Assembly: GCF_001792775.2 (NCBI RefSeq)
Contig: NZ_MLGE02000004.1
Span: 1-64,000, forward strand
DNA: 64,000 bases
Reading direction: 5' to 3'
Origin: Staphylococcus pseudintermedius
GTDB lineage: Bacteria; Bacillota; Bacilli; Staphylococcales; Staphylococcaceae
Shown: positions 1 to 8,302 of the stretch, one piece after another
Position numbering within the stretch: the first letter of the stretch is position 1
How the letters are laid out: each line of letters begins with the position of its first letter
The notes under the pieces: model-generated
What the model was told of the DNA's origin: nothing
The model's database searches: none
Seen by the model: only the letters and a program-made list of their open reading frames with translations
Made by a program: the position numbers and the translations under genes

Positions 1-131
1 GTGCGAGTGTTTGCGTCCGACTTCCTTCAGATTCCACTTCGCAATGGACACCCTTGTCTTTCGCTAACAGTTCCTACTACCAAGCCTGTAACGGACTTTC
101 ACCGTCAAGATGTTACCCATGCCGGGCGCAC
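1..131 (-). mobile_element. Group II intron (probably class IIC), 5' end only
   Basis: Read on the minus strand from 131 downwards, the sequence starts GTGCGCCCGGCATGGG, the GUGYG-type 5' splice-site consensus of group II introns. It continues with the structured, non-coding sequence typical of intron domain I, including AAGTCGGACGCAAACACTCG near the window edge. The junction lies one or two bases past the T-tract of the glnA terminator, the preferred insertion site of bacterial class IIC introns. Only the first 131 nucleotides are inside the window. The reverse transcriptase/maturase gene and the 3' splice site, if present, lie outside it. I see no protein-coding sense here. The class IIC assignment is inference from the 5' motif and the insertion site. 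Confidence 0.75.
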
Positions 132-166
132 TGAAAAACCCTCAAAGCCTATAGCCTCGAGGGTTC
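132..166 (-). terminator. glnA rho-independent terminator
   Basis: On the minus strand a stem AACCCTC...GAGGGTT, extended inward by further pairs including G-U, is followed by TTTTTCA. It lies just past the glnA stop codon and ends the glnRA transcript. The group II intron begins directly after its T-tract. Confidence 0.85.
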
Positions 167-172
167 TACGTA

Positions 173-1513
173 TTAATACTGCTTCATATACTGTTCAACT
201 TCCCATTCACTTACTTGCGTGCGATAGTAGTCCCATTCGATAGATTTTGAGTTGATGAACTGGTTATAGATGTGTTCACCTAGTGCGTCTTTTACGATTG
301 GGTTTTCACGCATTGCTTTTAATGCTGTGTAAAGTGTTGATGGTAAATCTTCAATACCTACTGCTTCACGTTCTTCACGATTCATTTCATAGATGTTTTG
401 GTTAACTGGTTCTGGTACTTCTAATTTGTTTTTAATACCGTCAAGACCTGCTTGTAAGATTGTTGCTAATGCCATGTATGGATTTGCTGCTGGGTCTACT
501 GAACGGATTTCTACACGTGTAGATAAGCCACGAGAGCTTGGTACACGTACTAATGGTGAACGGTTTTTACCACTCCAAGCGATATAACTTGGTGCTTCAT
601 AACCTGGTACTAAACGTTTGTATGAGTTAACAAGTGGGTTACATACTGCTGTGTAACCACGCGCATGTTTCATAATGCCTGCGATGAAGTGGCATGCATC
701 TTCTGTTAATTGCATGTCGCCTTTTTCATCATAGAAGGCATTTTCTTTCCCTTTGAATAATGAAACGTTGAAATGCATCCCGCTTCCGTTCACACCGAAT
801 AATGGTTTTGGCATAAATGTTGCGTGTAAGTTATGTTTACGCGCAATTGTTTTTACGACTAATTTGAAAGTCTGAATGTTGTCACATGCTGTAATCGCGT
901 CTGCATATTTAAAGTCAATCTCGTGTTGACCTGGTGCTACTTCGTGGTGAGAAGCTTCGATGTCAAAGCCCATATCTTCTAATTCTAACACGATGTCACG
1001 ACGACAGTTTTCACCTAAATCTGTTGGGGCTAAGTCGAAATAACCACCGTGATCGTTTAATTCCATTGTTGGTTCGCCTTTTTCATCTAACTTAAATAAG
1101 AAAAATTCTGGTTCAGGTCCTAAGTTGAAATCTGTATAACCTAATGATTCCATTTCTTTTAATACACGCTTCAAGTTACTACGAGGGTCACCTGAAAATG
1201 GTTGATGATCTGTTGTATAAACGTCACAAATTAAGCGTGCGACTTTCCCTTGTCCAGCTGTCCATGGGAAAATCACCCAAGTGTCAAGGTCTGGATATAA
1301 GTACATGTCTGATTCTTCAATACGTACGAAACCTTCAATTGAAGAACCGTCAAACATCATTTCGTTGTCTAAAACTTTTTCTAATTGGCTTACTGGTACT
1401 TCCACGTTTTTAATTGTTCCTAAAATATCAGTGAATTGTAAACGTAAATAGCGTACATTTTCTTCTTTGGCAAAGCGTCTAATATCATCTTTAGTAAAGT
1501 GTTGTTTTGGCAT
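173..1513 (-). CDS. glnA: Glutamine synthetase, type I
   Basis: Makes glutamine from glutamate, ammonia and ATP in the cytoplasm; the main ammonium-assimilating enzyme. The 446-residue length matches Gram-positive GSI-alpha enzymes. Visible signatures are the N-terminal DGSSIEGF segment near residue 55, the ATP-site motif [13 protein letters not shown] around residue 236, and NRSPLVRVP followed by [14 protein letters not shown] around residue 318. The ATG is preceded by GGAGGACA at good spacing. It is the second gene of glnRA, 23 bases after glnR, and is followed by its own terminator. Regulation by GlnR is expected from the GlnR box upstream of glnR. GSI-alpha enzymes are normally controlled by glutamine feedback and GlnR rather than by adenylylation. 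Confidence 0.97.
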   Translation of the reverse strand: MPKQHFTKDDIRRFAKEENVRYLRLQFTDILGTIKNVEVPVSQLEKVLDNEMMFDGSSIEGFVRIEESDMYLYPDLDTWVIFPWTAGQGKVARLICDVYTTDHQPFSGDPRSNLKRVLKEMESLGYTDFNLGPEPEFFLFKLDEKGEPTMELNDHGGYFDLAPTDLGENCRRDIVLELEDMGFDIEASHHEVAPGQHEIDFKYADAITACDNIQTFKLVVKTIARKHNLHATFMPKPLFGVNGSGMHFNVSLFKGKENAFYDEKGDMQLTEDACHFIAGIMKHARGYTAVCNPLVNSYKRLVPGYEAPSYIAWSGKNRSPLVRVPSSRGLSTRVEIRSVDPAANPYMALATILQAGLDGIKNKLEVPEPVNQNIYEMNREEREAVGIEDLPSTLYTALKAMRENPIVKDALGEHIYNQFINSKSIEWDYYRTQVSEWEVEQYMKQY

Positions 1514-1536
1514 TGAAAAATGTCCTCCAGTATCAG

Positions 1537-1905
1537 TTATTTAAAAAAGCGCGATAAATCTCCACGATTCAATGGTATCGAATCACGTTGCGGTTTTTGC
1601 GTCGTATCTACGAGTATTTGCTTTCTTAACCGCTCTTCTTCATCATTAAGCGTTTTTTGGCTATCCTCTAACATGATTTCTTTGATGGCTTTCATATTAA
1701 ACCCTTTTTCTAATAAATGCTTGATTGAAAGTAACGTTTCTAAATCATTCAAAGAAAAAAGCCGTTTGTTCCCCTCTGTGCGCGAAGGTATTACAAGTTC
1801 ATGTGTTTCATAATAACGAATTTGTCGCGCGGACAGTTCCGTTAAACGACTGACAACACTCATCGGAAATACAGGCATGTTGCGGCGAATTGTATCGTTA
1901 TCCAT
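1537..1905 (-). CDS. glnR: MerR-family nitrogen repressor GlnR
   Basis: Transcriptional repressor of glutamine synthetase and other nitrogen genes. In Bacillales, feedback-inhibited GlnA stimulates its DNA binding. The 122-residue protein has the MerR winged-helix segment ([20 protein letters not shown], residues about 16-35, then [12 protein letters not shown]) and the conserved C-terminal tail [10 protein letters not shown], which in this family mediates autoinhibition relieved by GlnA. The ATG follows an AAGGAG nine bases upstream. It lies directly upstream of glnA and shares its promoter. The upstream region carries a perfect TGTNA-N7-TNACA operator, so autoregulation is likely. Confidence 0.95.
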   Translation of the reverse strand: MDNDTIRRNMPVFPMSVVSRLTELSARQIRYYETHELVIPSRTEGNKRLFSLNDLETLLSIKHLLEKGFNMKAIKEIMLEDSQKTLNDEEERLRKQILVDTTQKPQRDSIPLNRGDLSRFFK

Positions 1906-1940
1906 CTCCTACATCTCCTTGACTTTTTGAACTTGATATA

Positions 1941-1991
1941 ACCATAGCATACCCGAATGGACATTTCAAAAATGTGTCAGAAAACCTGACA
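1941..1991 (-). promoter_or_regulatory. glnRA promoter with GlnR operator
   Basis: On the minus strand TTGAAA (1964-1969) and TATGGT (1941-1946) are separated by 17 bases. Immediately upstream, 1975-1991 reads TGTCAGAAAACCTGACA, a perfect match to the TGTNAN7TNACA GlnR/TnrA box. The operator abuts the -35 element, consistent with repression of glnRA in nitrogen excess. Confidence 0.75.
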
Positions 1992-2080
1992 TGAGTGTTT
2001 CAAAGCCCAAAATCACAACATTTCTGACAATTCAGACCTCGATTTTGATGTGTCAATTTTAGCAAAAGTGTAAAATATAC

Positions 2081-3328
2081 CTATTTTAATTTGATGAGAC
2101 CGACTTTAATTAATTTTTCAACGGCACGCGTAACGGCAATTTTTACATGTTCGTATGTTAAGCCACCTTGTACGTATGCTTCATATGGCGGGCGAATCGG
2201 TCCATCAGCAGATAATTCAATTGAAGAACCTTGTATGAAAGTCCCCGCTGCCATAATGACATCATCTTCGTAACCCGGCATATAGCTTGGTTCTGGACTA
2301 AAGTGGGCATTAATAGGTGATGCGTGTTGAATGCTTTGGCAAAATTGAATCATTTGTTCTTTTGTATCAAATGAAACGGTTTGAATTAAATCTGTTCGCT
2401 TCACATCATAGCGTGGGGATGTACGCATATTCAATCGTTCCAACAATAAACTTGTAAATAATGCCCCTTTTAAACTTTGACTCACGACATGCGGACTTAA
2501 GAAAAAGCCTTGATACATCTCTTGCAATGCATACAGTGAGGCACCTGCTTCTTTACCGATACCCGGAGCAGTTAAACGATAACCACAACGTTCGACTAGA
2601 TCGCGACGCCCGACGATATAACCCCCTATTTTTGCTAGACCGCCGCCAGGATTTTTAATGAGTGACCCAGCCATTAAATCTGCGCCGACTTCAATCGGTT
2701 CTTTCGTCTCGACAAATTCACCGTAACAGTTATCTACAAATACAATCATTTCAGGATATTGCGCTTTGATCTGTCGAATGGCATCACCGATTTCATCAAC
2801 ATTAATCGACGGACGCTGATCGTACCCTTTTGAACGTTGAATCGCGATCACTTTCGTAGTGTCATCAATAGTCTCTAAAACCCGTTCCACATCAATATGA
2901 CCTGCTTTTAATGAGACCTCCTGATAGTGAATGTCATATTCTTTTAAGCTTTCAACACCGTTACCATTGATACCAATCACTTCTAATAACGTATCGTAAG
3001 GACTTCCTGTAATGTACATCAAACTGTCACCTGGTTTAAGCGTACTTTGTAAAGCCACAGTAATCGCATGTGTCCCTGAAATGAGCTGTGGACGTACGAG
3101 GGCATCTTCAGCTTTAAAAGTCTCAGCATACACCGCTTCTAAATGGTCACGTCCATAATCGTCATAGCCATATCCTGTAGACCCAACAAGATCGGCTTCC
3201 GTTATTTTGACTTTATGAAAAGCATCTAAGACACGCGCTTGATTTTCAAATGCACGTGTTTCGATATCTTTAAAATAAGGGGCTAAAGTTGTTTCGACTT
3301 CTTCAATAAGTTTGGTTAATTGTGTCAT
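2081..3328 (-). CDS. PLP-dependent lyase, YnbB / aluminium-resistance family
   Basis: A 415-residue fold-type I PLP enzyme of the family annotated as 'aluminium resistance protein' or 'methionine gamma-lyase-like'. The presumed PLP lysine is in GSLIKNPGGGLAKIGGY around residue 222; VDNCYGEF upstream supplies the aspartate that contacts the cofactor. RPQLISGTHAI near residue 98 is another conserved block. It sits between hflX and glnR, 17 bases after hflX, the arrangement I recall from S. aureus. The physiological substrate is not established for the family, and I would not assign one. The upstream Shine-Dalgarno is only moderate (AAAGAAGCGG). Confidence 0.85.
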   Translation of the reverse strand: MTQLTKLIEEVETTLAPYFKDIETRAFENQARVLDAFHKVKITEADLVGSTGYGYDDYGRDHLEAVYAETFKAEDALVRPQLISGTHAITVALQSTLKPGDSLMYITGSPYDTLLEVIGINGNGVESLKEYDIHYQEVSLKAGHIDVERVLETIDDTTKVIAIQRSKGYDQRPSINVDEIGDAIRQIKAQYPEMIVFVDNCYGEFVETKEPIEVGADLMAGSLIKNPGGGLAKIGGYIVGRRDLVERCGYRLTAPGIGKEAGASLYALQEMYQGFFLSPHVVSQSLKGALFTSLLLERLNMRTSPRYDVKRTDLIQTVSFDTKEQMIQFCQSIQHASPINAHFSPEPSYMPGYEDDVIMAAGTFIQGSSIELSADGPIRPPYEAYVQGGLTYEHVKIAVTRAVEKLIKVGLIKLK

Positions 3329-3345
3329 GATTCCGCTTCTTTCTA

Positions 3346-4578
3346 TTATTTTTGATAACCTTCAATGTGATATTGATCTGTTGCTTCATCGTAATCTAAT
3401 TTTGTGACTAACGTATGTTGTTTAAGATGATACAATTGGTCCGCTGCTGAGCTTGGCAATTGTGCTGTATAAAAGTCAAATTGTTTTTGAATCGCTTGAA
3501 AGAGTAAGTTTTTCACTTTTTCAATATCTGCTTCATTTTTTGATGAGACAAATACAGATGGATACTGTGTGACAGGCGTGGTTGTACCTGTAAATAAGTC
3601 TTTTTTATTAAAGATGACGATTTGAGGTATATCTTGCATATCAAGCTCTTGTACGATTTCATTCACTGTATCGTATTGAATTTTATATTCTGCATGACTC
3701 GCATCAACGACATGAATGAGCAAATCTGCTTGTCGCGCTTCTTCTAATGTCGACTTAAATGCTTCAATCAACGTCGTCGGCAGCTTTTGAATAAAACCGA
3801 CTGTATCTGAAATGACCATCTCAAATCCATCATTAATTTTAAGTTGACGTGATTTGGGGTCGAGTGTCGCAAAGAGTAAATCTTGTTCGTACGTGTCAGC
3901 TGCTGTTAACGTATTAAACCATGATGATTTTCCTGCGTTTGTGTAGCCGATGAGCGCGACTTGAAACACTCGATTTTGTTCGCGCTGGTTACGATAACGC
4001 TCTCGATGGGCTTCCACTTCTGCTAATTTACGCTTAATTTCATTCATCCGTGTTCGAATATGACGACGATCTGTTTCGAGTTTCGTTTCACCTGGACCAC
4101 GCGTCCCGATGCCCCCACCGAGACGGGATAAGCTTTTACCATGCCCTGTTAAGCGTGGTAACAAATAGTCTAGTTGGGCATATTCGACTTGGAGCTTCCC
4201 TTCTTTACTTTTCGCTCTTAACGCAAAAATTTCAAGAATAAGTTGTGTTCGATCAATGATTTTCACACCGAGTCGCGCATTTAAATTTTTTGACTGTGCT
4301 GTTGTCAATTCATCATTTGCTACGATCACATCAATATCATGAAATTCAATGAAATCTTGAATCTCTGCTAACTTACCACTACCGACATAATATTTATGGT
4401 CCACTTGATTTTTCTGCTGTATCCATTGCCCTTGAACATCTAAATTACACGTATAAGCTAACGCATTCAATTCATTCATCGTACTTTCAAAATCATAATG
4501 CGACTGATACAAATCAACACCGATCAGTACCGCCGTTTCTTTTATTTTTTCAGTAGAGTGAAGTTCCGTTTTCCGCAT
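3346..4578 (-). CDS. hflX: Ribosome-associated GTPase HflX
   Basis: GTPase that binds the 50S subunit and helps split or rescue stalled and damaged ribosomes. The N-terminal HflX domain carries KYYVGSGKLAEI and VVANDELTTAQSKNL. It is followed by the Gly-rich linker LSRLGGGIGTRGPGETKLE, a coiled-coil stretch of about 40 residues, and the G domain with G1 GYTNAGKSS, G3 DTVGF and G4 NKKD. The reading frame extends upstream, but I place the start at the ATG at 4578 (410 residues), which aligns with homologues. The Shine-Dalgarno there is weak. It is divergent from the glutathione peroxidase gene with about 105 bases between them. Confidence 0.95.
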   Translation of the reverse strand: MRKTELHSTEKIKETAVLIGVDLYQSHYDFESTMNELNALAYTCNLDVQGQWIQQKNQVDHKYYVGSGKLAEIQDFIEFHDIDVIVANDELTTAQSKNLNARLGVKIIDRTQLILEIFALRAKSKEGKLQVEYAQLDYLLPRLTGHGKSLSRLGGGIGTRGPGETKLETDRRHIRTRMNEIKRKLAEVEAHRERYRNQREQNRVFQVALIGYTNAGKSSWFNTLTAADTYEQDLLFATLDPKSRQLKINDGFEMVISDTVGFIQKLPTTLIEAFKSTLEEARQADLLIHVVDASHAEYKIQYDTVNEIVQELDMQDIPQIVIFNKKDLFTGTTTPVTQYPSVFVSSKNEADIEKVKNLLFQAIQKQFDFYTAQLPSSAADQLYHLKQHTLVTKLDYDEATDQYHIEGYQK

Positions 4579-4683
4579 ATTATCACCGTTTTCTATTTGA
4601 CATATCTTCACGTATTCTATCATAGTGTGTGAATTAAGACTATACGTGCTAATTGTGCTATATTAGATTTAGAGGTGAAGACG

Positions 4684-5157
4684 ATGCATTTATATGATAT
4701 AGAAGTCCCAAAAATTGATGGTTCTACATACCCACTCTCACAATATAAAGGTGATGTCCTACTCATTGTGAATACAGCAAGCGAATGTGGATTGACACCA
4801 CAATTTGAAGGATTACAAAAACTTTATGATACTTATCGTGACAAAGGATTTACAATTTTAGGTTTTCCAAGTAATCAGTTCGGTAAGCAAGAACCTGGTA
4901 GTGGTAAAGAAGCATCGACGAATTGCCAATTGAACTATGGCGTGACATTTCCGATGCATGAAAAAATCGAAGTGAACGGCGACAATGCTCATCCACTTTA
5001 TAACTATCTTAAATCGCAAAAGTCTGGCATCTTCGGCGACAAAATTAAATGGAATTTTACTAAGTTTTTAGTCGATCGTGACGGTCAAGTCGTTAAACGC
5101 TTTTCACCACAAAAAACACCAGAACATTTAAAGCAAGATATCGAGCATTTATTATAG
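4684..5157 (+). CDS. Glutathione peroxidase family thiol peroxidase
   Basis: Reduces peroxides. In staphylococci, which lack glutathione, the reductant is more likely thioredoxin or bacillithiol (family knowledge, not visible here). The 157-residue protein has the peroxidatic cysteine in [15 protein letters not shown] (Cys35), the catalytic glutamine in [13 protein letters not shown] and the tryptophan in [13 protein letters not shown]. The start is the ATG at 4684, six bases after AGAGGTG; an upstream in-frame GTG at 4675 lies inside that Shine-Dalgarno and is rejected. It is a single gene, divergent from hflX, closed by a strong terminator. Homologues are often named bsaA or gpxA. Confidence 0.93.
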   Translation: MHLYDIEVPKIDGSTYPLSQYKGDVLLIVNTASECGLTPQFEGLQKLYDTYRDKGFTILGFPSNQFGKQEPGSGKEASTNCQLNYGVTFPMHEKIEVNGDNAHPLYNYLKSQKSGIFGDKIKWNFTKFLVDRDGQVVKRFSPQKTPEHLKQDIEHLL

Positions 5158-5164
5158 ACAGAAG

Positions 5165-5213
5165 AAAACATCACGCTTTCATGTTATGTACGTTGAAAGC
5201 AGTGATGTTTTTT
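5165..5213 (+). terminator. Terminator of the glutathione peroxidase gene
   Basis: AACATCACGCTTTCA and TGAAAGCAGTGATGTT form a long stem with a single asymmetric position, followed by TTTTT. It begins about 8 bases after the stop codon. Confidence 0.85.
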
Positions 5214-5310
5214 AATGTTTGATACATGTATCTGTACTAAAAACTTTCTCAATATCGGAAAATTGATATACCGAACGTTGATTATTGATTATTATTTCGC
5301 TTTCAAGTTG

Positions 5311-5667
5311 TTACCAAAAGGGATGTTGTTGACTAATTTTCACAAGTTTAAATGGATCCACTTGAATTAAAACATCGATCATCCTATTGATGCGGTCAGT
5401 TTTCAATACTTCACATAGTTCTCCTTCGTCTGTAATCATTCTTTTGCGATATGCTTCCTATTGTGCATAAACATTTGGCACAATAAGACTATACAGCCAC
5501 GCTTGTATTTCATTTTGTTTGAATCAATCTCTAGCAAGTTTTCGATCATGTTGCAATTTGAATCCTATCGTAAAATATAACCCCTTTTGAAGATGAATGT
5601 TAGTAACCGGACATTCAATGACACTCGCTCTATGTAAAATATGTCGTGCTAATGTTTGCCTCACCAT
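5311..5667 (-). pseudogene. Decayed gene of unknown function, two in-frame stops
   Basis: The minus strand reads as one continuous 118-codon frame from an ATG at 5667 to TAA at 5311-5313, interrupted only by TGA after residue 47 and TAG after residue 69. A good Shine-Dalgarno (AAAGGGG) precedes the ATG. The frame has a coding-like composition, for example EIQAWLYSLIVPNVYA between the two stops and INRMIDVLIQVDPFKLVKIS near the end. This suggests a recently inactivated small protein rather than random sequence. I do not recognise the family. Because the two lesions are single nonsense codons without frame loss, sequencing error or recent decay would both fit. Confidence 0.55.
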
Positions 5668-5914
5668 CGCCCCTTTAGTTTTTATTATTGGTGCCCTACT
5701 CTCTTATTGTCAATGGTTAATATAAAAATTTATATCCATCTACAACTGCATGATATTGCCTACTGAACCCCTCTATTTCTTATGATAGTTTCATTATATT
5801 GTATATTATTATTTCGTTCATGAAGTTATATATTGCAAGTGTGTTTTAATGTGTTTCAAACTGATAGATGTGGTAAAGTTGAAGTAAGTGATTTGAACTA
5901 GAGAGGTGAAAAAA
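5668..5914. other. AT-rich intergenic stretch upstream of the hydrolase gene
   Basis: Together with the decayed frame and terminator this completes the 757-base gap between the peroxidase and hydrolase genes. It is AT-rich, should carry the promoter for the hydrolase-miaA-hfq group and possibly one for the decayed gene, but I cannot assign a convincing -35/-10 pair. No ORF, repeat or riboswitch was recognised. Confidence 0.4.
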
Positions 5915-6868
5915 ATGGTAAAATCAGAAGCTATGAAAATTGCAGTGACTGATGGGACGATGATTGAAGCGAAAGTGGATCGGACTGATTATGAAGCAGT
6001 TGGTATCGTACATATTTTTCACGGTATGGCTGAACATATGGATCGCTACGTGACATTAGTTGATAAGTTAAATCAACAAGGCTACCATGTCATTCGTCAC
6101 AATCATCGAGGGCATGGCTATGATGTCGATGGTATTCGTGGTCATTTTGATTCAATGACACAAGTCGTTCAAGATGCTTTTGAAATTCAAAGTACGTTGA
6201 AAGCCCAATTCAATCCTCATCTACCTCTAATTTTAATTGGTCATTCGATGGGCTCTATCATTGCACGACAATTTGTACAAACATATCCGCAAGCCGCACA
6301 AGGCCTTATTTTAAGTGGTACAGGCTATTTTCCAACGTGGTATTATATCACCAACTTACCTTTACTGAAAATCATTACACTCGTCTGTGGTAAGAAGCGT
6401 CGAATGAACTGGCTCAATCAGATGACGACTGGACGCTTTAATAAAAATTTCAAACCGACACGTACGACAAGTGATTGGCTCAGTTCTGATAAGTCAGAAG
6501 TCGATCATTTCATTCAAGATCCACACACTGGTTTTCTTGTTTCTAATCAACTTATTTTTAGTGTACTCCAAACGATGATGCGGACGTCACGTGTGAAAAA
6601 TATTGCGGATATGAATCTCGAATTACCAATTTTACTCATTTCTGGCAAAGATGATCCGTTTGGCGCAAATGGGAAAGGCATTCGTCGTTTCGGCAAAATT
6701 TTAAAAAGAGGCGGTATCCATCATATTACGGTACAACTTTACAAAAATAAAAGACATGAAGTTTTATTTGAAAAAGATAAAGAAACTGTATGGCGACATA
6801 TGTTAGACTGGATGAGTCGACAAATTATTAAAAAGCAAAAAGTAGGTGAACGGGGTGTCACAAAATAA
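5915..6868 (+). CDS. Alpha/beta hydrolase, monoacylglycerol lipase / lysophospholipase type
   Basis: A serine hydrolase of the Hydrolase_4 (PldB-like) family, 317 residues. Features in order: oxyanion-hole HIFHGMAEHMDRY around residue 34, RHNHRGHGY around residue 61, the nucleophile elbow LIGHSMGSI around residue 108, the likely acid in GKDDPFG and the catalytic histidine in KRHEVLFEKD near residue 289. It probably cleaves acyl chains from glycerolipids. The start is the ATG at 5915, six bases after GAGAGGTG; a GTG at 5906 overlaps the Shine-Dalgarno. It overlaps miaA by 14 bases, so the two are translationally coupled, and it heads a hydrolase-miaA-hfq unit. Confidence 0.9.
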   Translation: MVKSEAMKIAVTDGTMIEAKVDRTDYEAVGIVHIFHGMAEHMDRYVTLVDKLNQQGYHVIRHNHRGHGYDVDGIRGHFDSMTQVVQDAFEIQSTLKAQFNPHLPLILIGHSMGSIIARQFVQTYPQAAQGLILSGTGYFPTWYYITNLPLLKIITLVCGKKRRMNWLNQMTTGRFNKNFKPTRTTSDWLSSDKSEVDHFIQDPHTGFLVSNQLIFSVLQTMMRTSRVKNIADMNLELPILLISGKDDPFGANGKGIRRFGKILKRGGIHHITVQLYKNKRHEVLFEKDKETVWRHMLDWMSRQIIKKQKVGERGVTK

Positions 6869-7811
6869 ACCCTTTATCGTTGCCATTGTAGGTCCAACCG
6901 CCAGTGGCAAAACGGAACTCGGTGTCGCACTCGCTAAAGCTATCGATGGTGAAGTGATTAGCGGGGACTCAATGCAAGTTTATCAAGGCATGGATATCGG
7001 AACGGCCAAAGTAACTCCGGATGAAATGGATGGTATCCCCCACCATCTCATTGATATTTTAAAACCAGATGAAACGTATTCAGCATATGATTTTCAACAA
7101 CAAGCACAACAGTTAATCACGGACATTACAACGCGTGGTAAAGTACCGATCATTGTAGGTGGTACAGGGTTGTATATTCAGTCCGTGATTTACGATTATC
7201 AGTTTGATGGTGAAACGATTTCTCCTGAAACTGAACAGCGTGTTGCTGAACAAATGGCAAAATTGAAATCATACACAAATGAAGCCATACATGACTATCT
7301 AGGCACTTTTGATCCAATTTCACAGCGAGAAATCCATCCGAATAACCGTAAAAGAGTGGAACGTGCCATTTCATATTACTTAAGTACAAAAAAAGTTTTA
7401 AGTAATCGCAAGAAAAGTACCCAATTGACTGAAAATTATGATACATTATTAGTAGGGATAAAAATGTCGCGTGACACCTTATATTCCAGAATAAATAGTC
7501 GCGTAGACATGATGTTGTCTCATGGTTTATTGGATGAAGTGCAAGAACTTATTGAATTAGGTTATGAATCGTGTCAAAGTATGCAAGCGATCGGTTATAA
7601 AGAAATAATACCGGTGATTAAAAATGAAATGCCATTAGATGAAGCAATCACCTTATTGAAACAGCATTCTCGTAATTACGCAAAAAGACAAATGACTTGG
7701 TTTACAAATAAACTTAATGTTCATTGGTTAGATAGAGAGAAGATGTCACTTACTTCAATGTTATCTGAGCTTAAACCCCTAATAAATAAAAGGAGAAATG
7801 AACATGATTGA
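6855..7811 (+). CDS. miaA: tRNA dimethylallyltransferase MiaA
   Basis: Adds a dimethylallyl group to N6 of A37 in tRNAs reading UNN codons. MiaB, also in this window, then methylthiolates that base. The 318-residue protein has the P-loop GPTASGKTE near the N terminus, SGDSMQVYQGMDIGTAK, GIPHHLIDIL, VGGTGLYIQS and the C-terminal QAIGYKEIIPV and HSRNYAKRQMTWF blocks. I take the GTG at 6855 as start: AGGTG lies six bases upstream and the product MSQNKPF matches the length of homologues. A GTG at 6846 is the alternative. It overlaps both neighbours, the hydrolase upstream and hfq downstream. Confidence 0.95.
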   Translation: MSQNKPFIVAIVGPTASGKTELGVALAKAIDGEVISGDSMQVYQGMDIGTAKVTPDEMDGIPHHLIDILKPDETYSAYDFQQQAQQLITDITTRGKVPIIVGGTGLYIQSVIYDYQFDGETISPETEQRVAEQMAKLKSYTNEAIHDYLGTFDPISQREIHPNNRKRVERAISYYLSTKKVLSNRKKSTQLTENYDTLLVGIKMSRDTLYSRINSRVDMMLSHGLLDEVQELIELGYESCQSMQAIGYKEIIPVIKNEMPLDEAITLLKQHSRNYAKRQMTWFTNKLNVHWLDREKMSLTSMLSELKPLINKRRNEHD

Positions 7812-8010
7812 GAAACGTAACATTCAAGATGAGTACCTAGAAAAATTTAAAAATGAGGGTAAAGAACTGACGGTATTTTTAACGAATGGTTTCCAATTAC
7901 GCGGTACAATTGTTGATTTTGACCAATATGTAATTGATATACTCTCTCAGGGGCGTCATCATTTAATTTACAAACATGCGATTAGTACGTTTTTAGAAGG
8001 TACTAACTAA
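7804..8010 (+). CDS. hfq: RNA chaperone Hfq
   Basis: Hexameric Sm-like protein that binds small RNAs and mRNAs. The 68-residue protein has Sm1 (ELTVFLTNGFQLRGTIVDFD) and the Sm2 signature YKHAIST near residue 57. It lacks most of the acidic C-terminal tail I recall from the 77-residue S. aureus protein. The ATG at 7804 has AGGAG eight bases upstream; the ATG at 7798 is too close to it. It overlaps the end of miaA by eight bases, the usual miaA-hfq arrangement. In staphylococci its regulatory role is modest compared with enterobacteria (general knowledge). Confidence 0.95.
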   Translation: MIEKRNIQDEYLEKFKNEGKELTVFLTNGFQLRGTIVDFDQYVIDILSQGRHHLIYKHAISTFLEGTN

Positions 8011-8022
8011 AACATGTTAATC

Positions 8023-8133
8023 GAAGTGGAGCAGGCTTGACTCACGATGTGTAATTGATGTGAGGGCATCATTTTACATATTTTGATGCATCAAGCACAA
8101 ATTAGGAAGAGATGTACAAGTCTGTTCCACTTC
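8023..8133. repeat. Long inverted repeat downstream of hfq
   Basis: GAAGTGGAGCAGGCTTG at 8023-8039 pairs, allowing two G-U or mismatch positions, with CAAGTCTGTTCCACTTC at 8117-8133. The arms bracket about 77 bases. The form resembles the hairpin repeats scattered through staphylococcal intergenic DNA. It could also belong to a small RNA or to the hfq 3' end. Confidence 0.55.
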
Positions 8134-8245
8134 AACTTTTCATTCATTTCTTCGCTCGCATAAGAAAGTCATTACTATCTTAAGAGTATTCAATATAGAA
8201 CAACGGTTGATGTTTATCATATCGACCGTTTTCTTTTGTTTTTAC

Positions 8246-8291
8246 AGAAAAAGCGCCTAAGATGATCATCCCACCTCAGACGCTTTTTTAT
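8246..8291. terminator. Bidirectional terminator between hfq and glpD
   Basis: AAAAAGCGCCTAAGATG and CACCTCAGACGCTTTTTT form a stem with G-U pairs, A-flanked on one side and T-flanked on the other. It can end the plus-strand miaA-hfq transcript and the minus-strand glpD transcript. Confidence 0.8.
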
Positions 8292-8302
8292 TTGATTTTC
8301 AA

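Noticed and set aside
1..243. 80-codon plus-strand frame at the window start
   Set aside because: It is the complement of the group II intron 5' region, the glnA terminator and the glnA 3' end, with no protein similarity.
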